Below, in pieces: positions 54,673-63,631 of a stretch of DNA of 64,000 nt. The position numbers were made by a program, and so were the translations under genes. Positions within the stretch are counted from its first letter, which is position 1. Each line of letters starts with the position of its first letter. This stretch comes from an uncultured Bacteroidales bacterium. Its GTDB lineage: Bacteria; Bacteroidota; Bacteroidia; Bacteroidales; UBA932. A model generated the notes under the pieces. It made no database searches and had not been told where the DNA came from. It saw only the letters and a list, made by a program, of their open reading frames with translations. The stretch lies in NCBI GenBank assembly GCA_900321715.1, contig ONXC01000006.1, positions 62,001-126,000 of the forward strand. The letters are read 5' to 3'.

Positions 54673-56067
54673 TTATAGCGCAGACAAAACGCCGCATTTG
54701 ATTCTGAACCAATTGCTCGAGCCGTCCTCCATTATCCTGTACCAGCGGTTATTTGACCACGAGGCAGGCAGATCCTGGATTGTTAGGTCTTCTCCCGTAG
54801 CATTGGCCAGATAGGGACGTATGAGGTTTTGCCATTCTTTTATCCTGACGATACTTTTTTCATATGCAAACTCGCTTCCAGGGGCGGCGATAGCTTTCAG
54901 ATACTCCCTATACTTAGAACGATATTCTTCAATACTGAGAATCTTGGAAATGAAGATACATTCATCCAGCCCCCAGTTGAAAGGGTCATGCCTGCCAGCA
55001 TCAGTCTGGACGCCACAAATATGCGTCGTTCCCAGCGTGTTATCCATATCATATGGAATCATGAACATCCGATAATTGTCCAGATCATCACTGTTAAAAT
55101 ACAAGTAGAAATTGTTCATGTCATTCCAGTAATCATCCCAGTGGCCGACAGCGATGAATACCGCATAGGTACGGAGGAGCAAGTCCACATCACAGTGTTT
55201 CTCTATCCAGTCTCGGAAAGCTGTTCCGGAGAGGCTCCTGACTGCCCGAATGAACCTGCACAGTTGTTCCTTTCCCTTAGCAAACTGCTTTTTATGCGTT
55301 TTTAGCTCATAAGCATATGCCGTTCCCAGGTTCTCATCTACTCCAAATCTCCAATCATCCGTATCTCTGAGATTCGCGCCCCACCCGCACTTCCATAAGA
55401 AGCCGTCGTCACCTTGGAACTGTTGTCTCTCTTCTATGAATTCGTCCTCAATGGCCTCCATCATCAAGTAGACACCCATATAAACAGGAAGGGCATCACC
55501 TTCAACATGGATGAAAAGCCGGCACCAGGACGCTCTCTCAGCGGTCCAAATACCCATCCGTTGAAGCAGGTCAAAACAATACTTTTCCCGGATATAGGAA
55601 GGATCTTCTTTGGCGTACTTCAGATTGATACGGTGGACTCCGTCCAAATCATAGTTATCATCGCCTTTGTGAAATTTTCTGAAGTTCAGACCGTAGTGGC
55701 ATCTACGCCAGTTTCCAGTACCATGCATCTGGCCTTCATCTCCTTCAGGACGGCGCCTAGAGGTTTGACCTCGGAGTCTGAGACCAGCATCGGGCACCGC
55801 ATACTGTTTGCCATGTTTTTCGAAAACCACATCACAATGGACGTATTCCCGGGTATTATGGTCAGTATCATAAGCCTCCAGAAGTCGGTTCCATTCGTTC
55901 AGAGATACTTTGAGAGACAGTACTGGAACATCTTCTTCATCGAAGACCATATCATACCCGGTCTTAGTCGTATTATCATCATCGTCAGGGATAATATCCT
56001 TCTTACAGCCGGCAAACACCAGCAGCATGAACAAGGCCATATAGATATGATGTGGTTTCATGTTCAT
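54673..56067 (-). CDS. CotH kinase-family lipoprotein
   Basis: 464 residues with lipobox LVFAGC (Cys21). A spore-coat CotH-like protein kinase fold: LRLRGQTSRRR, GVHRINLKYAKEDPSYIREKYCFDLLQRMG, VYMGVYLMMEAIEDEFIEE, and the metal-binding MIPYDMDNTLG. CotH proteins phosphorylate Ser on secreted proteins in spore formers. In Bacteroidota they occur as lipoproteins in glycan loci, where the role is unknown. The gene begins one base after the stop of the CBM lipoprotein gene in PUL2. Confidence 0.9.
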   Translation of the reverse strand: MNMKPHHIYMALFMLLVFAGCKKDIIPDDDDNTTKTGYDMVFDEEDVPVLSLKVSLNEWNRLLEAYDTDHNTREYVHCDVVFEKHGKQYAVPDAGLRLRGQTSRRRPEGDEGQMHGTGNWRRCHYGLNFRKFHKGDDNYDLDGVHRINLKYAKEDPSYIREKYCFDLLQRMGIWTAERASWCRLFIHVEGDALPVYMGVYLMMEAIEDEFIEERQQFQGDDGFLWKCGWGANLRDTDDWRFGVDENLGTAYAYELKTHKKQFAKGKEQLCRFIRAVRSLSGTAFRDWIEKHCDVDLLLRTYAVFIAVGHWDDYWNDMNNFYLYFNSDDLDNYRMFMIPYDMDNTLGTTHICGVQTDAGRHDPFNWGLDECIFISKILSIEEYRSKYREYLKAIAAPGSEFAYEKSIVRIKEWQNLIRPYLANATGEDLTIQDLPASWSNNRWYRIMEDGSSNWFRIKCGVLSAL

Positions 56068-56484
56068 TTACATATTCTGAATTTCAATGTAATCCACCAT
56101 TAACGGTGATACAGCAGTGTTTGTCTGTTTGATGGTTATCAGGTTCTCTCCGGCTTGAAGTCGGACAGACACTGACACTTCCTGCCACTTCTCGCTGTCT
56201 TCAAATGAGAAGGCGGCTTTTTGTCCGTTCACGACAATCTGTGCTTCTGCTTTGCCACACCCACGAACTGTCAAGTAGACTGTGGAGGCAGAAGGGCTGG
56301 AGACATTGAAAACAAGTTCACCTTCTTGGGAGTCAAATCCCTGGGCATATCCAGCTCCGCTGAACTGCTCCTCGGTTAATACTTCCGGCACATAAGACAT
56401 CCCGCAGCTTTTTTTGCAGGAGCAGAAAAAAGCTGCGGAACACCCAACCAAAATAACCATTAACCCTTTTAACCAACTACTCAT
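56068..56484 (-). CDS. Small lipoprotein with CBM6/35-like domain
   Basis: 138 residues. Signal peptide with lipobox FFCSC (Cys23), then one beta-sandwich of about 110 residues with the shape of CBM6/CBM35 modules: FSGAGYAQGFDSQEGELVFNV, VYLTVRGCGKAEAQIVVNGQ, WQEVSVSVRLQAGENLITIKQ, and the closing VDYIEIQ. It has only this binding module and no enzyme. The start overlaps the GH27-like gene by 8 nt. It probably helps hold a glycan at the cell surface. Confidence 0.8.
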   Translation of the reverse strand: MSSWLKGLMVILVGCSAAFFCSCKKSCGMSYVPEVLTEEQFSGAGYAQGFDSQEGELVFNVSSPSASTVYLTVRGCGKAEAQIVVNGQKAAFSFEDSEKWQEVSVSVRLQAGENLITIKQTNTAVSPLMVDYIEIQNM

Positions 56485-57871
56485 TTGCTATGTTTGTGGT
56501 GACGCCGCCTTTGGGTGAAGCAAACTCCGCTTGGTAGCGTTTACTTCCTTTAGGACGAATCCTCAAGATTTTGCAACTGTGGGGAGCAAGTGCGGTAGTG
56601 TATTTCTCACACATTTCCCCAAGGTCTTGATGTTGCCATAAATCTCTCACATTCTCTACGGCGCCCTCTTTGATTCCTAGTTCTTTGAAGAAGTCTATTC
56701 CGCTTTGAATCGTATCTTCTTCTCGATTAAACAGGCCGACTATATAGTCGCCATCGGGAAGCTGCCCAACCCAGCGGGAACTGTTCCCACTAGAGAGCCT
56801 GCGGCTCAAAGGACGGCCGACAAAGCCCAGGTCATTCAGCTCAATCATTTCCCGATTCTGATAGATTTCCACGGCATCGCCGATGGTGTCATACTGGTCG
56901 GCTATCGTCAGTGCAGAGCCGCCCATGACCATTAATGAGTATAGGAACTGCTTTTCTTCTTTGGTGGCCATCGTATTCAAACGCATGAAGTCACCATCGA
57001 GAATCATCTGTCCTTTGGCCGCCACATCAGAGAAGGCAACCATGCCGTCGAAAGCATTTCCGTACTGCGGCCAGGAAGATTTATGCTGCCCGCGACGACG
57101 TGAGCTGGCAAAGTCCCAGCCACCCTTGAAGCAGTCGTCGTCCACACGGATCATATCGCCGTACTTCAGTTCTGTCTTGCCATGGTGGTAGCAGTTCGGC
57201 ATCACCAGGCTGAGGAAAAGATCGTCACCGGCTTCCTCGGCAATCCATTGTAACGCTTTGTCATAAGCGGCAGTTCCATAGTTGCGTTCATAGTTCTCAA
57301 GGAAGTCAATCCTAAGATAACTCACGCCAAGACTCTTGAAATAGCGGACATATCCTTTAATCCACTGTTCAGCGCCTTCTTTGTTGACATCGACCCAGAA
57401 GAGCATATCGTTGAAATTCTTCTTACCTGCGATGTCCATGGTAGTTTTACCATTCGTTCCCTCAACGGGGCAGTTTGCAAAGTAAGCGGCACGGGTCATC
57501 CACATGGGATTATAGTACACGCCAACCTTCATTCCTTTGTCGGCGATATACTTGTTCCAGTATTCAAACCCGTTTTGCCACTCACTGTTATACTTGGTAA
57601 TATACCCATTCTCGCCAATGGTCTGAGCGGCCTCAATCCACCCGTCATTACAGATCATGTCATACCCGTAATCCCGGAAATTCTCGGCCATCCAGTCAAT
57701 GTTGTTTTTCCATCGAGCCTCCGGAATGGGTTTGTCATAATCAAAGCACCATTCGTACGCAATCCAATACTTTGGACCCGTTCCGTGACGAGTGTATTTA
57801 CTGTCCCTGGCAAGCAGGCTTGTGCTTGCCAGAGACAGAATAATAACAAGTGATAATGCTTTGATTCTCAT
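56477..57871 (-). CDS. GH27/GH-D clan glycosidase (alpha-galactosidase/dextranase-like)
   Basis: 464 residues from the ATG at 57871 (MRIKALSLVIILSLASTSLLA, a signal peptide). The 16 codons upstream overlap the end of the SusE-like gene and lack a leader. The barrel shows clan GH-D features: WIAYEWCFDYDKPIPEARWKNNIDWMAENFRDYGYDMICNDGW, KVGVYYNPMWM, nucleophile Asp189 in LRIDFLENY and the acid/base region IRVDDDCFKGGWD. A C-terminal beta domain follows (SRWVGQLPDGDYIVGLFNRE). GH27 includes alpha-galactosidases and isomaltodextranase. With GH97 in the same locus an alpha-glucan such as dextran is plausible, but unproven. Confidence 0.85.
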   Translation of the reverse strand: MRIKALSLVIILSLASTSLLARDSKYTRHGTGPKYWIAYEWCFDYDKPIPEARWKNNIDWMAENFRDYGYDMICNDGWIEAAQTIGENGYITKYNSEWQNGFEYWNKYIADKGMKVGVYYNPMWMTRAAYFANCPVEGTNGKTTMDIAGKKNFNDMLFWVDVNKEGAEQWIKGYVRYFKSLGVSYLRIDFLENYERNYGTAAYDKALQWIAEEAGDDLFLSLVMPNCYHHGKTELKYGDMIRVDDDCFKGGWDFASSRRRGQHKSSWPQYGNAFDGMVAFSDVAAKGQMILDGDFMRLNTMATKEEKQFLYSLMVMGGSALTIADQYDTIGDAVEIYQNREMIELNDLGFVGRPLSRRLSSGNSSRWVGQLPDGDYIVGLFNREEDTIQSGIDFFKELGIKEGAVENVRDLWQHQDLGEMCEKYTTALAPHSCKILRIRPKGSKRYQAEFASPKGGVTTNIANE

Positions 57872-57878
57872 CGCAGAA

Positions 57879-58724
57879 TTACTTAACCTCGACTTTGAGT
57901 TTGAGGGCCTTGGTATCAAGCGTGAGCTTGTAGTTACCAGCAGCGGTCACCTTGAACTTGTTGTCAGGATCACCATTCGGAGAAAGGACAGTGGTAAATT
58001 CACCACCAGCGGTGATGTCAGTACCGGCCTCTTCTGCCATATAGGTAGGACCATCCCATCTGAACTCAACAGGGAACTTCATCTCACCTACAGCGAGAGG
58101 ACCCTCATAAGTGAAGATGTCGCCATTCTTAACCATAGCGGTAGGGGAATTGATATCCCAGCCTGCGGGAGTGGCATCACCGACCATATAGACCATACCT
58201 TCTTCCCAAACGGCCTCGGCCTTGTCGGGGAGGGAGCTGAGCTTTTCAGCCTTAACGGTGAGCTCGTAAGGGTTTACAGTCAGGCGATAGTGGCCGCTCT
58301 TGCCAGCCTCGAGACCAAAGAACCAGTCTTTCAGATTGCCGACACCGTCAGCCTTTTCGCTGGAGTGCTGGAGCTTGTTACCGTCACCTTCTTTCAGGAA
58401 ACCATAGGGCTTGTCAGCCTCAACAGTTGCGGGCACGAGATAGTCAGTCTGGCTCCAGTCAAGACCCTTGGTGGTGCAGAACTTGATAAGCTTGTTCTCG
58501 TTGCTCTTGATGAGGTCAACCTCAATTTCAAAGAGGTTCTTGCCGACTTTCTTCATCGGTTCCGGATCCATGGAATCCCATTTGTTCACAGAAGCGCCCA
58601 GGGCATAGAGCTCAGTGTACTCTTTTTCAATGTCAATAGGATCCTGTTTGTTGTCGTCCGGCTTTTTGCAGGAGACAATGGCCAGTGCTCCGCAGAGGAT
58701 AGCCAGGAATGCAGTTTTTTTCAT
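57879..58724 (-). CDS. SusE/SusF-like outer-membrane lipoprotein
   Basis: 281 residues with lipobox AIVSC (Cys19). Two SusE/F-type carbohydrate-binding domains: about 40-135 (ELYALGASVNKWDSMDPEPMKKVGKNLFEIEVDL) and about 175-281 (VYMVGDATPAGWDINSPTAMVKNGDIFTYEGPL, closing with GNYKLTLDTKALKLKVEV). These lipoproteins bind polysaccharide at the surface. The gene follows SusD after 41 nt. Confidence 0.9.
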   Translation of the reverse strand: MKKTAFLAILCGALAIVSCKKPDDNKQDPIDIEKEYTELYALGASVNKWDSMDPEPMKKVGKNLFEIEVDLIKSNENKLIKFCTTKGLDWSQTDYLVPATVEADKPYGFLKEGDGNKLQHSSEKADGVGNLKDWFFGLEAGKSGHYRLTVNPYELTVKAEKLSSLPDKAEAVWEEGMVYMVGDATPAGWDINSPTAMVKNGDIFTYEGPLAVGEMKFPVEFRWDGPTYMAEEAGTDITAGGEFTTVLSPNGDPDNKFKVTAAGNYKLTLDTKALKLKVEVK

Positions 58725-58765
58725 AATAACTGATTGTTTTAAATTGTTGATAAAAAAGTGTTTAC

Positions 58766-60505
58766 TTATTCAGGTCTTGAGTAACCGTCATTTTGGTTTA
58801 GTTTCGGATTGGCATTCAGCACATCTCTGTGCAACGGGAAGATAATCGTATGATTGTCAGGATCGGCATTCTTGTCCCACCAAACGCCATTGCAGAATAC
58901 TCCAAAGCGGATGAGGTCGGTCCTTCTCCTGCTTTCAGAGAGGAATTCACGTCCCCATTCATCCAGCAGTTCGTTTTCATCCAGGACTACGGGGCCATCA
59001 GGCTGGTAGAGATAATCATTCACGGCCGATGCAGGATAATTACGCTTTCTAACAGTGTTAAGCAGCTTCCCGGCTTCACTCACATTACCGTTACGGAATT
59101 CGCATTCGGCCAGGGAATAATAGATTTCCGGCAGGCGGATTTCCACCCAGTCAGCCTCCAGCTGACCTTCATCATTGTCGGCATAGAAGGGATACTTGAT
59201 ATAACCCCAGCCACTATTATGGTCACCATGAGTCATGTCAGATGTAAGGTCGGAAGGATAATCTCCGGGAGCTGTGCCTTTGAACTGGGCTACGGCATCT
59301 CTGAGGTAGAGGTCATAACCGCCTTCAGGGCTGGTAACTCTCTTTGTAGAGCCTCCATTCTCATACTCAAGGTAACCGAAGAGCATCATACCTTCTCGGG
59401 TGCTGTTTCCAAGATTCTTGTACATCTTCAGGCGGTAGTCCTCAGGATATTTCTTGAATTTGGCAACGGTACGTCCAAGCTGAGTTGTATAGGGCTTGTC
59501 ATCGGGCGTAAAGCTTGGAGCCAGGCGATACTTGCAGTTATGGTCTCCATTGATGGACATCGACTCCACATCGCCGAAATAATAACTCACCTGGCGTGCA
59601 GGAACGGTCCACCAGAAAGTGTCACCTGCATACACATAATGGATGTAGCCCTTGGAAGAAGGGAAGCCGAAGAGGATTTCCGGAGAGTTCTCATTATTCC
59701 AGTCAAAGACCTTATCCCAGGTGGGCTCCAGAGAGTAGGCTCCATATTCGCCGCCGATGATTTTCTTTGCCACTTCGGCGCATTCCGTGTATTTCTTTGT
59801 GCCGATATAGACATCGGCATTCAAATACAGACGCACTAGCAAAGCCGCAGCAGAGGCTTTGTTCCATTGACCCTGATTGATGCCATTACCGGCAGCGCCG
59901 GCTTTGACAGGGAGAAGATTCACGCATTCTTTCAGCTCGGTTTCAATGAACTCAAAGAGTTTATCCGGGCTCACATTCGTCTCGGTATTCTTGGTGACAT
60001 CAGAACTGATGGCCAGCGGCACATTCCTGAACTCGTCAAGAAGGCGAAGATAGAACCAGGCCCTGAGCGCACGACATTGTGAAGCAAGTGCATCAAATGC
60101 TTCCTGTGACATCCCAAGACTCTTGCAGTCCAATTTTGCAAGGTCGTCCATTATGTAGTTACACTGCATAATGCCTTGGAAGCAAGACTCCCACTCGCTC
60201 TTGAAATACTCTTCCTCAATGGTCCAGGTATGATAGTGGAGTCGGCTCCATTTACCACCGTCTTCCCACCAGTCATCTTTCTTCCAGGTGGCAATCTGGT
60301 CCGACGTCAGTTCCTGGAGAACCTGTCTGGGCTGAACACTCCAGTAAGCGTGCTCGAAAGGACGATTGACAGCCCTTATGACATCCATTTCCGTATTGTA
60401 ATAGTTGTCCGAACCCACCTGATCATACAGGTTCTCGGACAGATCCGTACAAGAGGCGAATATGCCGATAGCAATGATGGCTAAATAAAATCTATATGCT
60501 TTCAT
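58766..60505 (-). CDS. SusD/RagB family outer-membrane lipoprotein
   Basis: 579 residues. Signal peptide with lipobox IFASC (Cys19), then TDLSENLYDQVGSDNYYN, typical of the SusD start. Helical N-terminal part (LASQCRALRAWFYLRLLDEFRNVPLA). C-terminal family ending with EIYYSLAECEFRNGNVSEA, LNTVRKRNYPAS and EWGREFLSESRRRTDLIRFG. It is partner to the SusC gene, 14 nt upstream. Confidence 0.95.
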   Translation of the reverse strand: MKAYRFYLAIIAIGIFASCTDLSENLYDQVGSDNYYNTEMDVIRAVNRPFEHAYWSVQPRQVLQELTSDQIATWKKDDWWEDGGKWSRLHYHTWTIEEEYFKSEWESCFQGIMQCNYIMDDLAKLDCKSLGMSQEAFDALASQCRALRAWFYLRLLDEFRNVPLAISSDVTKNTETNVSPDKLFEFIETELKECVNLLPVKAGAAGNGINQGQWNKASAAALLVRLYLNADVYIGTKKYTECAEVAKKIIGGEYGAYSLEPTWDKVFDWNNENSPEILFGFPSSKGYIHYVYAGDTFWWTVPARQVSYYFGDVESMSINGDHNCKYRLAPSFTPDDKPYTTQLGRTVAKFKKYPEDYRLKMYKNLGNSTREGMMLFGYLEYENGGSTKRVTSPEGGYDLYLRDAVAQFKGTAPGDYPSDLTSDMTHGDHNSGWGYIKYPFYADNDEGQLEADWVEIRLPEIYYSLAECEFRNGNVSEAGKLLNTVRKRNYPASAVNDYLYQPDGPVVLDENELLDEWGREFLSESRRRTDLIRFGVFCNGVWWDKNADPDNHTIIFPLHRDVLNANPKLNQNDGYSRPE

Positions 60506-60519
60506 ACTTGCTTATTCTT

Positions 60520-63465
60520 TTAGAAACCAATCTGGAGGCCCACCAGGAACTGCCTGCACGTGGGATAGTAGTTGCGTGAACCGGTAGCTCCCGGAGTCAG
60601 TCCATTGGTGCTGTAGGTAGACGGATCCACACCAGTAAATGACGTGAAAGTAAACAGGTTCTTAGCGGTAACACTAAGCCTCAAGTTGTCGATATATTTA
60701 TTGTTAAGGTTGAAGGTGTAGCCTAAAGTAACCAGGTCAAGCTTCACATAATCACCCTTCTCCAGATAGTAGTCACAAACAAGCGGGTTCTCCTTGATGT
60801 TTGCATTCTTGGTATAGGCAAGCTTCATTACATTACTGGTCATACCAGGAATGCCATAGTAGAACTCGTGGACATTGAAGATATTAAAACCAAAAGCACC
60901 TCTGAAGTACACATTCAAGTCGAAGTTCTTGTAACGGAAATAGTTGGACAAACTGGCAGTAAACTTAGGAAGGCCGTTACCCACTGTCTGCATATCCTCA
61001 TCCGTTGCGTCCATTCCGATCTTGTAATCTCCATTCTTGTCATATATAATCCATTCTCCGGACGAGTTGAATCCTGCGAACTTCCACATATAGAAGTTAC
61101 CCACCCGCTCTCCTTCTTCGATTCGCTGTAGATAGTGGAACGGGAAAGGATCTTCGGTTGGCGCAACATAGTAGAACTTCTGCCCCTTGTAATCCGAATT
61201 GGAGAAGGAGACGAAGCGGTTATCCATAGTGGAACCAACTAGAGTAACATTATATGTGAAATCCTTAGTGTTGACTATGGTGCCACGGAGCTCAATCTCG
61301 ACGCCGCTGTTCTTCATCGTACCCACATTGGCAAATGTGGTCGAGAAAAGATATGGAGGAATAGAGACGTTGTAGTCGCCAAGCAAATCCTGCTGGGTGC
61401 GGTTAAAGTAGTTGACGGATCCGCTCAGCCTGTTATTCAACACTGCGAAATCAAGACCGATATTCCAGTTGATGCCTTTCTCCCAGCGTAAGTCAGGATT
61501 GACGTTCTTGGAAGCGCCCCAGACAGTGAACCATTTGCCCTGATAGTAGTACTGCCCGTAACCGGTCATCGTACTAAGGGATTTATAACTGTCAAAGTCC
61601 TGGTTGCCGGTTACGCCGAAGTCGGCACGGAGTTTCAGGTCATTAAGCCAACTGGAACATCCTTTCATAAAATCTTCCTGAGATATACGCCATCCAGCAG
61701 AAACGGCAGGGAAATAGCCCCATTTATTGTTGGCGCCGAACTTGGAGGAGCCCTCATAGCGGAGAGATGCCGTGAACAGATACTTGCCCTTATAGTCATA
61801 ATTGACGCGGCCAAAGAAGGCAATCAGTTTGGAGTCATTTCTATAAGATGATGATCCGTCATGACCTTCCTCAATACCCCACTCACCCTGGCTTAGTGCA
61901 TCATAAGTGGTTCCATCGTTGGCGAAGTCCTTATTGGCCGCACTGAAGCCGCTGTTCATAATAGTCTGCCAGGAATAACCGGCCATTGCCTTCAGATTAT
62001 GACTACCAAAAGATTTCTGGAAGTTGGTTACCCATTCAATTGCGTGCTTCTCCGTCTGGTCATAGGATCGGCTTGCCTCGGACCTGTTGGTCTTGTTGTT
62101 AGTAGAAGGGATGAAGTACCCTCCGACACTGCCGATATACTGATCAGAATAAGTTACCTGGGTGGACAGGCCGGGTAGGATATTAAGTCTGGCCGTTGCA
62201 TCCCAGTCCAGGAGCTTGTACTCATGGTCATTCAGTTCCGTATTGATAATCTCCACAGGGTTCTTGTCAGCACGCTGACCAAGAAAACTGAAGTATCTGG
62301 ACGGATCCTGAGGGTCATAAATGGGGGAAGTAGGGTTAGCCTCGATGGCATAATGAAACACATTCCAATCGGCCGATTTGCTTTTAACAAGCCTAGGGGC
62401 AAGATTAACCATGAAAGTAAACAGGCCATTCTTTGAATTATGGTTGAAGCTGGCACGGGCGCCATACTCCTCTCTCTCTGACCTCTTGTCAACGCCATTC
62501 GCTTTCCTGTAATCTGCGCTTACACGGAAATTGTTATCCATATTGCCTCCGGAAAGGGTGATGGTGTGCTGATGTGAGAAACCTACACGGCTAACCTCCT
62601 TGAGCCAGTCTATATTGCCGCCAAAGTCTTCAGCGGAACCGCTGGCTACTTTCTTTTCACGGAACTCCTGAGCCGAGAGCATGTCAAGATCTTTCACCAT
62701 AACATTAGCTCCGGCCACCACTTCATAAGAAGTGTGGAACGCACCATCCTTGGCGCCTTTCTTGGTATTAATGAGGACGACACCATTACTACCGCGCGTG
62801 CCATATATAGCAGAGGCGGCGCCGTCTTTCAGGATATCGATGGACTCTATATCGTTCGGGTTAATATTGGTCAGATTTCCGCCGGGGATACCGTCAATGA
62901 CGATAAGCGGTCCAAGACCGGCATTTCTGGAAGAAATACCTCTGACCTGAATGCTGGCATTGTTATTCGGGTCTGCAGCACCGGTATTCTCGATGGAAAC
63001 TCCGGCAACCTTACCCTGAATCATCATGGTCGGGTCTGATCCGGAGGTGGCAAGGAATTCTTTGCTGGAGACATGTGAAATTGCCGATGTCAGTTCTTTT
63101 TTATCCAAGGTACCATAACCGATGACAACCACCTCATCCAGGAATTCCATATCCGGAGAGAGTGATACGTCGATATTAGTACGGCCATTCACGGCAATTT
63201 CCTGGGTTGAATAGCCGATAGAGCGGAACACGATGACCGGGTTTTTCTGACCTTTCAGCGGAAGGACATAGTGACCGTCCAGATCAGTACTAACGCCATT
63301 GTTCGTTCCTTGAACCATGACAACGACACCGGGTACAGGCTCTCCGTTTGCCGCATCGGAAACAACGCCCTGGACTGAGTCGTTTTGGGCCCATCCTCGC
63401 AGAGGGAATAAGCACAACACGCAGGTCAAAGCCAGGGCAGTAGCTCTTTTAAGGGGTAAAATCAT
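60520..63465 (-). CDS. SusC/RagA TonB-dependent transporter (no STN domain)
   Basis: 981 residues. A signal peptide ends near RGWAQ, followed by a carboxypeptidase-regulatory-like domain (VQGVVSDAANGEPVPGVVVMVQGTNNGVSTDLDGHYVL), the plug (DEVVVIGYGTLDKKELTSAISHV, ending with GGNLTNINPNDIESIDILKDGAA) and the barrel ending FLVGLQIGF. It lacks the STN domain of the PUL1 transporter, so it is not expected to signal through FecR. Its regulator is more probably the DUF6377 protein encoded upstream. Confidence 0.95.
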   Translation of the reverse strand: MILPLKRATALALTCVLCLFPLRGWAQNDSVQGVVSDAANGEPVPGVVVMVQGTNNGVSTDLDGHYVLPLKGQKNPVIVFRSIGYSTQEIAVNGRTNIDVSLSPDMEFLDEVVVIGYGTLDKKELTSAISHVSSKEFLATSGSDPTMMIQGKVAGVSIENTGAADPNNNASIQVRGISSRNAGLGPLIVIDGIPGGNLTNINPNDIESIDILKDGAASAIYGTRGSNGVVLINTKKGAKDGAFHTSYEVVAGANVMVKDLDMLSAQEFREKKVASGSAEDFGGNIDWLKEVSRVGFSHQHTITLSGGNMDNNFRVSADYRKANGVDKRSEREEYGARASFNHNSKNGLFTFMVNLAPRLVKSKSADWNVFHYAIEANPTSPIYDPQDPSRYFSFLGQRADKNPVEIINTELNDHEYKLLDWDATARLNILPGLSTQVTYSDQYIGSVGGYFIPSTNNKTNRSEASRSYDQTEKHAIEWVTNFQKSFGSHNLKAMAGYSWQTIMNSGFSAANKDFANDGTTYDALSQGEWGIEEGHDGSSSYRNDSKLIAFFGRVNYDYKGKYLFTASLRYEGSSKFGANNKWGYFPAVSAGWRISQEDFMKGCSSWLNDLKLRADFGVTGNQDFDSYKSLSTMTGYGQYYYQGKWFTVWGASKNVNPDLRWEKGINWNIGLDFAVLNNRLSGSVNYFNRTQQDLLGDYNVSIPPYLFSTTFANVGTMKNSGVEIELRGTIVNTKDFTYNVTLVGSTMDNRFVSFSNSDYKGQKFYYVAPTEDPFPFHYLQRIEEGERVGNFYMWKFAGFNSSGEWIIYDKNGDYKIGMDATDEDMQTVGNGLPKFTASLSNYFRYKNFDLNVYFRGAFGFNIFNVHEFYYGIPGMTSNVMKLAYTKNANIKENPLVCDYYLEKGDYVKLDLVTLGYTFNLNNKYIDNLRLSVTAKNLFTFTSFTGVDPSTYSTNGLTPGATGSRNYYPTCRQFLVGLQIGF

Positions 63466-63506
63466 ACGTATTAATTATTGGTTAAAACTTTGCAATTTGC
63501 TCAGCC

Positions 63507-63514
63507 CAAAGTTA
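63507..63514 (-). promoter_or_regulatory. Promoter -7 element for PUL2
   Basis: The minus strand reads TAACTTTG (TAnnTTTG), 41 nt before the SusC ATG at 63465. The 166-bp gap to the DUF6377 gene contains nothing else obvious. Confidence 0.65.
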
Positions 63515-63631
63515 CCCTTCTATATATGGGAAAAGAAGGAATTAAGCCGACAAATAAGGCGCAAGCTTAACGCAAGTAATTAATACACAATAAGTTTGAA
63601 AACAATCCCCCTGTGAGGAATTAAGACGCCT

